Assembly (NCBI GenBank): GCA_027596035.1
Contig: JADGJA010000175.1
Location: 1 to 33,510, forward strand
Direction of reading: 5' to 3'
Length of the DNA: 33,510 nucleotides
Origin: Thoreauomyces humboldtii
Taxonomy: Eukaryota; Chytridiomycota; Chytridiomycetes; Spizellomycetales; Powellomycetaceae
The notes beneath the pieces were generated by a model. That model was not told the DNA's origin. It was given only the letters and a program-made list of their open reading frames with translations, and did no database searches. Both the position numbers and the translations under genes were made by a program. Shown one piece after another: positions 1 to 9,575 of this stretch; the stretch's first letter is position 1, and every line of letters starts with the position of its first letter.

Positions 1-629
1 TTCTTCCATCTGTACATGTCTTGCGTTTTTTTCTTGCGTTTTTGTTTCCCTTCTTGTCATCCATAATGAATGTATATACTTTGCTGTTGATGCCTTTCGG
101 CAAAGCTTTAGAATCGTAGTCCCTCGGGTTCGTCGTCTCCCGTGCTTAGCTTCGGTCCCCCCGAAAAACTAGTTCACAAGGCGGTTCACCACGTTCAGAT
201 ATTCACAGGCGCGGCAAAGAGCACGTGTCTGTCAGAGGGGAGCACCCTGTAACGATGATCCTTGGAACTGCTATCCAACAGTATCTCTCTCTACCACACC
301 CCCGTATCTCCTCAACCACAAAGCTGTAAGCACTTCATCCCCAAACATTTCTGGACAGCGTCATTCATTTAGGCCCCAAGAGTGGGATCGAGCTGCTCGC
401 AACGACAGAACTCTCAGCAGGCGTGGCTCCGAACGTCTGAAGAAGCCTTCGCTCTTATGGCAGGTGGCCGCGTCAGAGTGTGAGGATTATTGAAGAGCAC
501 AAAAAGGTTTTATATTGACATGTTGTATGTATTTGTGTGGGGAAAGGGCAATGCGGAGAAAGGAAGCGAGAAAAAGTGCGATAGTGAGGAGTGGGAGTGC
601 CGTCTTGTCGTTGGGGTCTGGGCCGTGTC
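1..629. other. Left-edge stretch without a recognised gene
   Basis: I see no convincing coding frame here. The right half is the 3' flank of the first small peptide gene. It holds two blocks (about 341-371 and 498-530) that recur in diverged form in the 3' flank of the second peptide gene (about 1231-1253 and 1274-1312), so this flank belongs to the tandem duplication described separately. Confidence 0.5.
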
Positions 630-800
630 TTATTGTGTGATGATGCCGCACCGGATGCAGCCGTCGGCGGGCCGAGGTGCATCCTGCCCTACTGGGACTA
701 CTGGGAGGTCGCTGGGGGCTGACGCTGGCGTGGGCGCGGCCATGAGGGTAGGAGCGAAAAGGGCGACCGCGAAGGCGAGGAAGGAGAGGCTAAAACGCAT
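630..800 (-). CDS. Small secreted peptide A of the CI(R/H)CG family (56 aa)
   Basis: A single-exon 56-residue peptide, not recognised from any named family. Residues 1-22 form a classical signal peptide: MRF, then a hydrophobic core rich in L, A, F and V, ending in an MAAP cleavage-type site. A short Pro/Ala-rich spacer follows and the tail reads GCIRCGIITQ, the only cysteines being this CxxC pair. The start is fixed by the signal peptide, and genes B and C begin with almost the same MRF(S/N) start and core. The product is presumably exported through the ER. Function is unknown; a secreted signal, an effector-like peptide or a processed precursor are all possible. Signal, spacer and a short conserved cysteine tail are visible; export is inferred. 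Confidence 0.7.
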   Translation of the reverse strand: MRFSLSFLAFAVALFAPTLMAAPTPASAPSDLPVVPVGQDAPRPADGCIRCGIITQ

Positions 801-1379
801 GGTGAACTTGGCAAGGTGGGCGAGATGGGGAGAGTTGACGTTCGTGTCGATGTGCTGATGTTCCTGGAGCGTTGATGTGCCCAGTTCGCTCGCTGCTTTA
901 TGAAGTGCGCGGAGAACATCTTGGAGTCATGGGCTCCTGGCACTCTTGCTCTTCGTCCCTGGATGGTGAAGCCGAGGCGCTTTCACTTCCCATGATACTA
1001 TGACGAGCATATGCTGGCTTCCGCACATATAGCCAGTACGGCAAATTGCTGTACGATAACTGTGGGCAACCTCATCGAGACACCGAAGCCGCTACGAGAA
1101 AATCAGGAGCAGCGCTGCAAAAACTGGCTATACAGTAGTATACTACAGTACGGTAGGTTCCAGCTCTCTACGGCGTTCCAGGGTCCCATGGTTTCTGGAC
1201 GGGAAGGAGTGAACACTCTTCTCCCAAAAAGGTTTGGACAGCGTCTTTCTTTGCGAACACCCTCATCTCAATGTACAAAAGGGGTTTATCATTAATGATT
1301 GACATGTATGTAGGGTGGGTACTAAAGCGGCAATGAAGGATGAGGCAAGGAAGGCAAACAAAAAAGCACTAAAAGAAGA
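801..1379. other. Spacer between peptide genes A and B
   Basis: This holds the upstream region of gene A: a CATAAAG box at 896-902 and the shared block at 981-997. It continues into the 3' flank of gene B. No other coding frame is convincing. Confidence 0.5.
981..997 (-). promoter_or_regulatory. Conserved upstream element of peptide gene A
   Basis: The 17-base block TTTCACTTCCCATGATA (plus-strand reading) matches 16 of 17 positions at 1779-1795 upstream of gene B. It lies about 180 bases upstream of the gene A start; the gene B copy lies about 165 bases upstream of its start. It could be a transcription-factor site or simply duplicated flank. Confidence 0.35.
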
Positions 1380-1616
1380 TCATGAGGCGGTGGTTTGCGG
1401 GAGCGGACTGGTCGTCCGAGCTTGATCCCTAGTTGCGGTGCCGATAGATGGGCTGGCGTTGTCTGGCCGAATGAAGCCACATCTGATGCAGCCGGGGACA
1501 TTATTGACGGGTGGCAAGACGATGAGGATTTCTTTGTCGGCTGGCACGGGCGCGGCCATAAGGATCGGAGCCATAACGGCGGCTGCAAAAGCGAGGAGGG
1601 AGAGACTGAAGCGCAT
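1380..1616 (-). CDS. Small secreted peptide B of the CI(R/H)CG family (78 aa)
   Basis: This is a tandem paralog of peptide A. The first 22 residues (MRFSLSLLAFAAAVMAP.. ending MAAP) are nearly identical to A and form a signal peptide. The middle is Val/Pro/Asn-rich, and the cysteine motif GCIRCGFI matches A. After the motif the frame runs on for about 30 polar residues rich in Thr, Ser and Pro that A lacks, so A is shorter because of an earlier stop or B has been extended. The only cysteines are the CxxC pair. A CATAAG box lies about 100 bases upstream of the ATG, as in A. Function is unknown; family membership is directly visible, secretion is inferred. Confidence 0.65.
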   Translation of the reverse strand: MRFSLSLLAFAAAVMAPILMAAPVPADKEILIVLPPVNNVPGCIRCGFIRPDNASPSIGTATRDQARTTSPLPQTTAS

Positions 1617-2169
1617 GCTGAAGTAGGTAAGATCGGTGATGCTAGTTTGTGTTACTGTGTGTACGTGGAAACGTGGGTTGTCGATGGCAACTTGATGCGG
1701 CCTTGTCTGCCTTATGTCTGCTGTCCAGTCCGCCGTCGTGGGCTCTCGTCCTTGTCGATCGGCTAAAAACCTAGCCTTTTCAGTTCCCATGATATCTGGA
1801 CAAGCGTCACCGGGAAGCCGTGATAGCGGAAAGCCAGGCAACAAGCCGGAAACTGTGGGGTTCGTTTTTTCAACCAAGGATTCATGAGAGGCAAAAAAAG
1901 CGAAAAAAAAACAAGAGACGACAGCACTCACGCTGCTGTGCTCTCTCCCGGAGTCTCTCCACTGGTCTCTCCTCGGTCTCTACTTCCCCGTCTTCGTACG
2001 TGTAGGAGCAGCCGTTCCCCCTAGGCGCGGAGGAGTTTTCATCACGATGATAAGATTGAGCCAAAATGTACATGTGTATATATAATCGGAAAGCGGGGGC
2101 AAAGCAAAGGAAGGGACAAGAAAAAAAGATTAACGGAGTACTGTATCTAAGGTGTGTGTGATGTTCTCG
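1617..2169. other. Spacer between peptide gene B and the 121-bp repeat
   Basis: This contains the gene B upstream block (1779-1795). It also holds a minus-strand frame around 1932-2040 whose acidic, Glu/Arg-rich translation ends at a GTGAGT donor-like site (1931-1926), preceded by a TATATATA stretch near 2083-2093. That could be one exon of an unrecognised small gene. I could not join it to a second exon, so no gene is called. Confidence 0.35.
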
Positions 2170-2520
2170 GAATGTCGCTCTTGGCCTACGGTGAGCATGG
2201 GGCTTCAAACTGGAAGCAAGATTGGTCGGCCTTGCGGTTGACGATCTCGCGCGTTGGATGCAGCCTTGGTGGGCGCTCCGTCGCCTGCCTCTTGTCCCAC
2301 GGTCAACATGGGGGGAGCGTCGCCGGAGGTGGCGGTGCAAGATTGGTCGGACCTGCGGTTGACGATCTCGCAGCGTCGGATGCAGTCCGGGGGAGAGGTC
2401 CGTCGCCTGGCTCTCGGCCCATGGTCAACATGGGGGGAGCATTGCCACGACCTGGGTGCAGGATTGGTCGGACCTGCGGCTAATGCCTTGGCCGCAGTGG
2501 ATGCAGCCTTGACGAGCGCG
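2170..2520. repeat. 121-bp tandem repeat, about 2.9 copies
   Basis: Units begin at 2216, 2337 and 2458, each with GCA(A/G)GATTGGTCGG, giving an exact 121-base period twice. A partial half-unit precedes 2216. The rightmost unit overlaps the 3' end of peptide gene C, including the bases coding its cysteine motif. Because 121 is not a multiple of three, each unit puts its copy of the motif into a different reading frame, so the extra copies do not extend the peptide in frame as written. Confidence 0.85.
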
Positions 2521-2631
2521 CGCGACCAAATGTTGCTCTACGACGAGGTCTCCGGCTGCAATTGGCGCGGCCAAGATGGCAGGGGTGAGGAGGGCGGCGG
2601 CGAAGGCAAGAAGGGTGAAGTTGAAGCGCAT
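2425..2631 (-). CDS. Small secreted peptide C of the CI(R/H)CG family (68 aa)
   Basis: Third member of the local family. Residues 1-22 (MRFNFTLLAFAAALLTP.. ending AAP) are a signal peptide closely similar to A and B. A spacer with basic residues (VARARQ) precedes GCIHCGQGISRRSDQSC, and the frame ends in LPPC. It has four cysteines instead of two. Its 3' half lies inside the first unit of the 121-base tandem repeat, so the C-terminal tail may be recently rearranged, and an intron after the SCTQ codons cannot be excluded. A dibasic or Arg-containing site just before the cysteine motif could be a processing site, but this is inference. A TATTTAAG box lies about 80 bases upstream of the start. 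Confidence 0.6.
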   Translation of the reverse strand: MRFNFTLLAFAAALLTPAILAAPIAAGDLVVEQHLVARARQGCIHCGQGISRRSDQSCTQVVAMLPPC

Positions 2632-2712
2632 TTTGTGGTGTTTTGAACTGATCGATATCTGGGATCCTGGTTTTCGAGGTTGAAGAGAGCGAGTGTCGGG
2701 GGTTGTTCGGGT

Positions 2713-2720
2713 CTTAAATA
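2713..2720 (-). promoter_or_regulatory. TATA-like box of peptide gene C
   Basis: TATTTAAG on the minus strand lies about 82 bases upstream of the gene C ATG. A TATA box sits at nearly the same distance upstream of the secreted-protein gene at 28598. Confidence 0.4.
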
Positions 2721-3359
2721 CTGTGTATGCTATCGGCGTGTCATCGTGGGTGGGTCATGGCGAACACAAAACGATGGGAAACCCACCAAAGGGCAGGCTG
2801 AAGTACAATCCCACGAAATAAGGACAGACAGGCCGGCCGCCGTGGGGGACAGACAGTCCGACCTGCAAGGCTGCAAGCTCACAAGTTTTCTTTCACGTTT
2901 TCGACCGCAGCATCCGGTTGCACACGTGCGACCACCTTCTTGTGACCGGCACGCTTGTGTTCGAAGATCCTGGGAGACGGATCATTTTTTTTTGGCATGT
3001 CGCCCGGCCGCCGCCGCCCACAACCAGAAGGGTGTCGGAGGCCTCCTCCCGTTGACCGTTTTGTTGTTTTTGAGGAGCGGAGGAAACGTAAGCGACGGCC
3101 ACGCCGCGCCGTCTAAAAACTCGACTGCGACTTGATTGATGTATGGCGCTTCTCTCGCGTCCGTGGCCTCCGAAGCACCGTGGGTTCCTTCCTCGCCCTC
3201 TCACCCTCACCGTCACCCACCCTATGTGCTCCGCGTTTGTGGTTTGGGCTTGAACCATCTGATCTGCTTCCGAGTCTCGCATCTTTTGTGTGTTCTTCTC
3301 TGACTTTCCGTCCCTCGGCAACCTTGCGTCCCCTCGTTGCCATCTCTTGCTTTCTCGTC
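2721..3359. other. Divergent intergenic region, peptide C / PPP4R4
   Basis: This region lies between a minus-strand gene and a plus-strand gene and should hold both promoters. The plus strand from about 3180 to 3355 is pyrimidine-rich (CTC/TTC runs), as expected for a 5' leader just before the PPP4R4 start. No gene is seen. Confidence 0.45.
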
Positions 3360-6300
3360 ATGTCAGACAAGATTGACTGGGAAACGGTTCTGGGATTCGT
3401 TTCAGAGTCGCTCGATACGCAGATCAAAGGGACTGATGAGCACAAACTTAGCAACAAGCTATATAAGGTGGCCCGCCGCCTGCGAACGACCTGCTAGCCT
3501 GGAATGCTGATGCCCTTGTTTTCCCGGACGACAGACCGACGAGGAGATCGGACGGTATATGATCGACGAAAAGCTTGATGAGATAGATCGGACCGTGTAT
3601 CTGTTGAGGTGCGGCAAAGCGACAGGGGCAGAAGCGTACAATCGGAAGCGCCTATAGGTCGCCAGAAGAACCATGTCTCATCAGCGATGTATTCTCTCGC
3701 GGCTCGTAGAAACGGTGTCAGCATACAGAAGCACAGTGTGTCCGCATCACTGTGCCGTCTACTGCAAGAACGTGGCCCCGAAACCAAGAGCAGGGTCCTC
3801 CCCATCATCACCGTGAGTGTGCCGGAGTTCCACCGATCTTGCCGACATTTAACTGACCTTACTTCCATTTTCTCAGAGCATCCTCCCCAACGAATCGCAT
3901 GACCTACAGATCCTTTTCGGCCGTGCCATCACCCAGGCAACGGAACAATCGCTGCTATCAGGTCTTTCGTTAGCTAAAGTCACGGACCTAGCATTAACGC
4001 TCATAGCTCGGAAAGTGGAAGGTGCGATCCAGACTCGTTGCGAGCAGTGGATATCGGGATGGAAGCTGAGTGTGACCTTCCCTCACTAGCTGTTACCGAG
4101 GTGTGGTGCGAAACGCTTCTGGCTGTTCTGCATTGCCTACCGATCGATCTGATCGAAAAAGAGGTTCCTGAAAATTTGGCAGCGTAAAGGCGTCAAGACC
4201 AGTTGACTAACCCTCCATGTGACCAGATCTTACCTACGATACTGGTGGAAGGGGGCCTCGCACAACCATCCGCCGCACGTCTCTGGAGTGCCCGCGTCAT
4301 AGGGGTCGTCGCTCCTCGACTACTACTAGCACAGTAAGTTGGCTGCGTCAGCACTCAGTCCGGAAACCTGGGAAAATTGATGCGATTGCTGTTTCCGCCC
4401 AGATCTCATCCGGAAGTCTTTCTAAAAGCACTGTCGCTCTGCCAGGACACAGACTACGAAGTCCGGGCGTGCATGTGTAAAGAGCTAAACGGGATTGCTC
4501 GCGCCGTCGGGTATGAGAGATATCGGAATCCGCACACTCCATTCCGTCAGATGTTGAATGAAACCCTGGTTGGACAGACATGATCGAGCGGTCAGCGACC
4601 TCTTGCCGGAATACCTCGAACTGATTATGGATGAGGAATGCGTGGTTCGAGAAGCTGCCATCGATAACATTATGCAGTTGATAGATTTCTTCGAGCCAGG
4701 TTGGTCAATCTTATGAGATAATACCTACGCTCGACCTAATCCCTTTTTGTTTTTCCTCAGCGGTCAAGAAAGAGACGGTCATTCCAGTATGGAAACGGTT
4801 ATGTGAGGAGCAGCCCCCTCGGATATTGCAGTGTATTGCGCGACAGTTGGGGGTATTTCTGTGGGAAACGCGGGGTATGCCAGTCGTGGGAAGAATGAGT
4901 TACAGCTGGACGAAGGCGCTAAAACAGCCATACGTTTGGATAGATCAGCTTTCCGACACGGATCTGCGCTACTTCACTAACTTCTATCACTCGCTCTCGA
5001 CTTCCACATACTCGGAAGATGAGACTCGGGAAATGTGTGCATTCAACTTCCCGGTTGGTTGGCGACTTCTCGTGCAAAAACCCTTTCCGCCCGCAGGTCC
5101 TGACCACATCATTGTTCTTTAGGCGCTCGTGAAGTGCGTGATGACACAACCCTCGGGTTTCGAGTCCCATCGGTTGGACATAGTTTTCGAGAAGATGGGT
5201 CAGGATGCCAATCGGAACGTGCGACGACGTCTCGCAGCAGGTCTGCATGACATCGCGGCGCTGCTGGGAAAGCGGTCCTGGGCGTACCTCCGAACAGGGT
5301 TTCTGCGGCTCTTTGGAGATCCGGACGTGGAGGTGTATCAGCAGATCCATCGACATCTAGGGGCAACGCTTCTTCAATTTTCCAAAGACGAAGCGAGTCA
5401 TCGGGTAGGCGTGATGGAGTGGAAAGCCGTTTGGATATCAAGACGTTTCTCAACGATCTCTTTCACCAGGATACACAGCTCGATGACGTGCTTTTCCTCA
5501 TACTGCGACGAGAGCGGGAGTGTGCAACGTACACCGCGCGACACAACTGGCGGTTGCACCAGGATCTGCTGGCCCAGTTCCGGTATTTTCCTGACGTGTT
5601 CGGGCTGGACCTGTTACACGGCCATTGCGTCCCTCTCTTGTTCAAGACGCTTCAGGAGGTGTGTACATAATGCCATTCATTTTTGCGAAAGAAAATGAAG
5701 CGCTCAAATCTCGACGACATCAGAACGTAGTGTTACCCATCAAGCTGACAGTCATCAGCTGCGTTGTCACGTTCCTCAAATTTGCAAAGAGGACGGAGCA
5801 CCGAGAACGACTTTATCGGCATATGTACGGTAAGTCTTGCGCAGAACTACATAGCTCTTCTCGAAGGATGATCATTGATCTCATCTCGGAATATCGGCAG
5901 ATTTGAAAGATTCGGCCGATTATCACATACGGCAGCTCTTTGTCGAGCTTTGCGACAATGTGCTTTCGCAATATTCCAATCGCTTCTTCCGTGAATCCTT
6001 CTTCAACAGTCTTCTCGAGCTCGTCAAGGATCCCGTAGCCAACGTTCGACTGAAGGTCGTCCCGTTACTGCCCGAGATCCGTCGCGGGCTGAGGAAAGCG
6101 CAAGACTCTGCCCTGCAGGCGCGGGTCACGGACGCCATCGGCGTCCTGATCGGCGACGAGGATCCGGACGTCAGTGCCGCTGCCAAAGCTGTTCCCGCAT
6201 CAAAGGGCGATGTCATGTTTCGTGGGATAGGGGATCCGACGTTCTCGAGATCTCAGGACGCGGTGGACGTGGCCAAGGAGGAGGAGGAACAGAAGATGCT

Positions 6301-7087
6301 GATGCTCGAATGGGAGACGGAGGAGGCTGCAAGGAGGAGAGACATGGATGATGCTCGGCACGAGTTCGTCAAGCAGATGGCTGAAAAGCGGGTCACGACG
6401 AAGAAGGGAGGTACGAGCGGAACGGGGGCGGCGATCGCCAAGGGCAAGACAGATCCGGCAGGAAAATCAAAGGCGGGACTGAGTACCACGGCCACGAGGA
6501 CAAAGACGGCCGCATCTTCATACCCTTCCAGCAAATCCGTTGATCCGCCATCCAGCAGCCGGACGGGAACAGCGGTGAAACCTGGCAATACCAGCACCAG
6601 TAGTTCCCGAGCCGCGGGCAACGATCGCGGTCCTCCGGGATCCCCTGAGGTGCACCGCATGTCACGCTCAGCTAGTACACCGGGCGGAGCAGCGAAGTCG
6701 GAATCGTTCGAACAAGGGCGACTGCCCGGTCTCCGAGGTCCTCACGGGTCGCCTCGACCAGGCGGAAGTGCTCGGATGCCAGGAAACTCAGGCACGACGG
6801 TCAAGAGCGCCGCGAACGCGTCGTCCAACCATGCAACGTCGTCTCTGGCGCCCATGCGCCGGTCGCAGGAGCTCCTTAACCACGGGATGCACTCTGCCGG
6901 CGGATCGACGACGAGCGGGAGTCAGGGAACGTGGAGCGCGACGAGCTCGACCGCGCGAGGCACCCTTGGTCCACCGAAGACAAGCGCGAAGCTCTCCCCA
7001 TTGCCGCGGACTGCTGGGAAGGACACGATCGACAGCGGTAGCTTGGAGAGGCGAAGGACGGCTGCCTCGGCGTCTATTAGCAAATAG
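3360..7087 (+). CDS. PPP4R4: PPP4R4-like HEAT-repeat regulatory subunit of protein phosphatase 4
   Basis: The model has 13 exons: 3360-3467, 3535-3608, 3710-3812, 3877-4021, 4090-4163, 4227-4333, 4403-4510, 4578-4699, 4761-5053, 5123-5404, 5470-5658, 5724-5829 and 5901-7087. They join in frame to 965 residues. Colinear similarity to animal PPP4R4 runs through the protein: DEEIGRYMIDEKLDEIDRTVYLL near the N-terminus, DTDYEVRACMCKELNGIA, CAFNFP, and KDPVANVRLKVVPLLPEI near residue 620. The body is helical HEAT repeats; the last 300 residues are Ser/Thr/Gly-rich and disordered after a short Glu/Arg coiled coil. The animal protein binds the PP4 catalytic subunit in the cytosol. The start is the first ATG in frame after a pyrimidine-rich leader. 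The 5405-5469 intron has alternative acceptors. Confidence 0.82.
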
Positions 7088-7140
7088 TGCGGGATCCCAT
7101 GACAATCGCAACTGGGATGAAGGGAATTGTGGAGGGGAGA

Positions 7141-7530
7141 CTAGTGTGTCGCACGCCTTTCCCACTCGTCGTCCTCTTCAGATACGTCACTCGCTTCACG
7201 ATAATTGATTGCAGTGCGTTTGACGCGAGACGACCTACGGCTGTCACGACAGTTGTGAGTATGACATCTCACCAAGCGAACTGCACCGTGAGACTCACGT
7301 CGGGGTATCGTCTACTTGCGCCTCGAGTTCCATCGGTCGAGTGTCAGCCATGGACTTTATCGTTGCAACTGAATCGAATAAGCATGAGCATATGCATGCG
7401 CACACTCCATTGCTTATATCCACCAACCTTTGACGCGTTTCTTCCTTTTGCTGGGTGGAGGGGTCAGCATGGACAATGCCCTCCGCCTGACGCTTATGTC
7501 CTCGTCGTCAGAATCGGTGACGGTGTTCAT
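7141..7530 (-). CDS. Small nuclear-type protein (90 aa), three short exons
   Basis: Exons 7530-7428, 7368-7299 and 7240-7141 join in frame through introns of 59 and 58 bases (donors GTTGGT and GTGAGT, acceptors TTCAG and GACAG). The translation starts MNTVTDSDDEDISVRRR, has a nuclear-localisation-like PPPSKRKKRVK at residues 24-34, then RRSSRVKRTAINYREASD near residue 60 and ends in an acidic SEEDDEW stretch before a short tail. Alternating acidic patches and basic clusters of this kind are typical of chromatin or nuclear proteins. I do not recognise the family. Its stop lies 53 bases from the PPP4R4 stop, in convergent orientation. The model rests on splice signals, codon phase and plausible composition. 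Confidence 0.6.
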
Positions 7531-8191
7531 GGCGGTCCGGTGCACAGGGAATTGACCTGGCCTGTTGTGGTCTACAACACGTCAGGTCATGGTCATCTCC
7601 ACGTAAAGATCACTCCGCCATACGTTCGAGTTTTTGAATGCTGCGTCGAGATGGTCGGGATACCCAGTCGAATTCCACACAAGTGGCAAGAGAGGAATGG
7701 GGCACCTGTGCAGGTGCAAAGGCTGCTCACCGCAGACGGTCATCTCCCCTTGCTCAAATGAAGAGCGCGCGCCACCTGTGCGAACTCGATTTCCGTCACT
7801 CCCACACGGTGGCTTGCCTCTCGCATCGATGTGCCTCTCTTGATATTTCTTCCTGTTCCCTCAATCGAGCACTTGATTCATAATATTTTATGAGCATTCA
7901 GTATACAGCCAGCACGACAGTATGTCGTCTCGGAGAAGTGCATGTGTGGAGCTATGTACCATCGCTATCGTAGAGGCAGGAGTTACGTCGAAAGGAGATT
8001 GATGAAGACGGGCAAAACCCCAAGATAGTCTCTGCCGAAACCAATCTCTGCTAACTACATAGAGCCCGTGAATGAAGGTCCATCCCCTCCACCGATACAA
8101 GAACTTGTTGCGCTCCTCACATTCCTTGTTGGCGGACGGTCAACTTCTTCCTTATCTGCCTCTTCTGCTTCCTCTCATCCTCTTCACTCGA
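7531..8191. other. Intergenic region, no gene recognised
   Basis: This is the upstream side of the minus-strand 90-aa gene and the plus-strand small gene at 8192. A CT-rich leader precedes 8192. No convincing frame is seen on either strand. Confidence 0.45.
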
Positions 8192-8500
8192 ATGCACGAC
8201 TACGCTCCTGAAATCGACTCCTCGTCCATGGATACCTCCCAAGAAACCCCAGCTGCAGCGCCTGCACGACGATCCAGCCTGGCCCGCCTGACGGTGCACG
8301 TCTTTCAGCACTTGTATCCCGCCTACTCTGCCGTCGATTCTCCGACGCTCATCGTATTCGTGGAGACCTTCCTCACGGCGCTGCCGACCAAGCCCACGAC
8401 CGTCCAGGACCGTCCAGGACGCGGGCGTAGAGCGAGTGGGCGGGTCGTGGTGTCGGCGGCCTCTCAGGACAAAAGCAAACCTGGTTTCTTGGTCAAGTGA
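8192..8500 (+). CDS. Hypothetical protein (102 aa)
   Basis: A single open frame after a long pyrimidine-rich leader (about 8140-8190), which is typical of fungal 5' leaders and decides the start. Residues 1-30 are acidic and Ser/Thr/Pro-rich. Residues 31-65 read RLTVHVFQHLYPAYSAVD.. FVETFLTALP and look like a folded or amphipathic segment. The tail is basic and Gly/Arg-rich. A 10-base direct repeat (ACCGTCCAGG twice, near 8399-8418) lies in the tail and shifts nothing. A second in-frame ATG gives a start 12 codons later. The tail could be intron-derived. I do not recognise the family. Whether it is a gene is uncertain. Confidence 0.4.
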   Translation: MHDYAPEIDSSSMDTSQETPAAAPARRSSLARLTVHVFQHLYPAYSAVDSPTLIVFVETFLTALPTKPTTVQDRPGRGRRASGRVVVSAASQDKSKPGFLVK

Positions 8501-8795
8501 CTGAATGAACCTTACTCGTATATTTTTCACACCCCGCGGTGGTTGCCGCCGCGGCATATCTTTCCCATCATTCTTCAATCAAAACTCATTCTTTCGTGCG
8601 CAACCGTCCACCTGATGAATCATGTGCATGTATTATCCGATCGACCGGCGCCTTTCCAGCAGCAGCAGCATGGTGTGTCCGATGTTTCTATGTGATCGTT
8701 ATCTATGTACGCTCCTTCCCTACGCCGTGTCCTTCCAGGTGTGCGATCAACGCCTCCTGACCCTCTACTGCGAAACCCCTGTCCGCGCGTTCCCA

Positions 8796-9575
8796 CTAGA
8801 GTCTTTCCTTGGTCCTGAAGACGTGCCCCTGGTGAGCTGCGGCACCGAACCAGACGAGGGAAGTCACGAAGCCCACGACCATTCCAAAGTCCAGGACGCC
8901 GAGGGACTTTCCGTAGGTGCGGGTCCAGGGTGCTCCGCAGGTGGTGTCCTGGATGTTCTTTGTGTAGAGGTACGAGCAGGTCTTTGCCACGCTGGCCATC
9001 AGGTTGGTGGCGGCGGCGAGGACGCAGATGGCGAGGACCAGGCAGACGACGAGACGGATGAGGGTCGCTCGACGGGAAGGTGCGGCCGAGGACTGCCTCT
9101 TGTAGGTCCTATAGTCCATGGCGAGGAGACCGAGGGCCACCACGGCCGATAGCGCGGCGAGGGAGATGGGGGAAGAGCAGGCCGAGTCGTCGCCGTAGAT
9201 GGACGTGATGGACTTGTACCGAAGGACGCAGAAGCTGTTTATGTGGTACAACGTGTAGCTTTGAGGGGTGGTTGGATCGCTGTGAGGTGTGTTGGCCACT
9301 GGAGTGCGAAATACGGCGTTGGTGTATATTGCGGCGGCAAAGATGATGGAGGAGATCTGCAGCAGTCAGTGTTAGAAACGGCTTCACGCGGACGATCTGA
9401 AGGAGAGAGAGTCGCCACTCACGAGTTGCCAGCCGTGGAAAAGGAGTGAAGCGTGCAGCTTCGTCTTTGAACTTGTGACCACCCTCCATCGCTGTTCCCA
9501 TTGCTGACTGGCTTCCATCTCGTGTGCCTCTTCCTGATGGTGTGATTCGAGCATTGTTGTCGTTTCGTCGCGCAT
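8796..9575 (-). CDS. Four-transmembrane-helix protein, MARVEL-like topology (237 aa)
   Basis: Two exons, 9575-9423 and 9356-8796, join in frame across a 66-base intron (GTGAGT..CTGCAG). The first 40 residues are polar and charged. Four hydrophobic segments follow: helix 1 around LFHGWQLISSIIFAAAIYTN (residues 46-65), a second after SACSSPISLAALSAVVALGL, a third TLIRLVVCLVLAICVLAAAT, and a fourth SLGVLDFGMVVGFVTSLVWF near the end. Loops carry basic residues (YKRQSS..RR), and the loop between helices 3 and 4 holds two cysteines that could pair. Short loops and four helices fit MARVEL or similar tetraspan membrane proteins, but I see no diagnostic motif. Role unknown, probably plasma membrane or endomembrane. 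Confidence 0.65.

Larger units (their letters stand above)
341..1795. repeat. Tandem duplication carrying peptide genes A and B
   Basis: Two diverged copies of a segment of roughly 600-650 bases lie head to tail, about 341-997 and about 1231-1795. Matching landmarks in order are a TGGACAGCGTC block in the 3' flank, an AAAAGG..TTTAT..TTGACATGT block, the peptide gene itself, a CATAA(A)G box about 100 bases upstream of each ATG, and a 17-base block TTTCA(C/G)TTCCCATGATA with 16 identities at 981-997 and 1779-1795. The landmark spacing differs between copies by about 800-880 bases, so indels have accumulated. The coding parts are the best conserved, as expected for a duplicated gene kept under selection. 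Confidence 0.65.

Noticed and set aside
3132..3359. Upstream in-frame ATG for PPP4R4
   Set aside because: The added 76 residues are translated from a pyrimidine-rich leader and have no likeness to the family.
7087..7761. Plus-strand 224-codon open frame downstream of PPP4R4
   Set aside because: Its composition is not protein-like and it lies opposite a minus-strand gene model with good splice sites.
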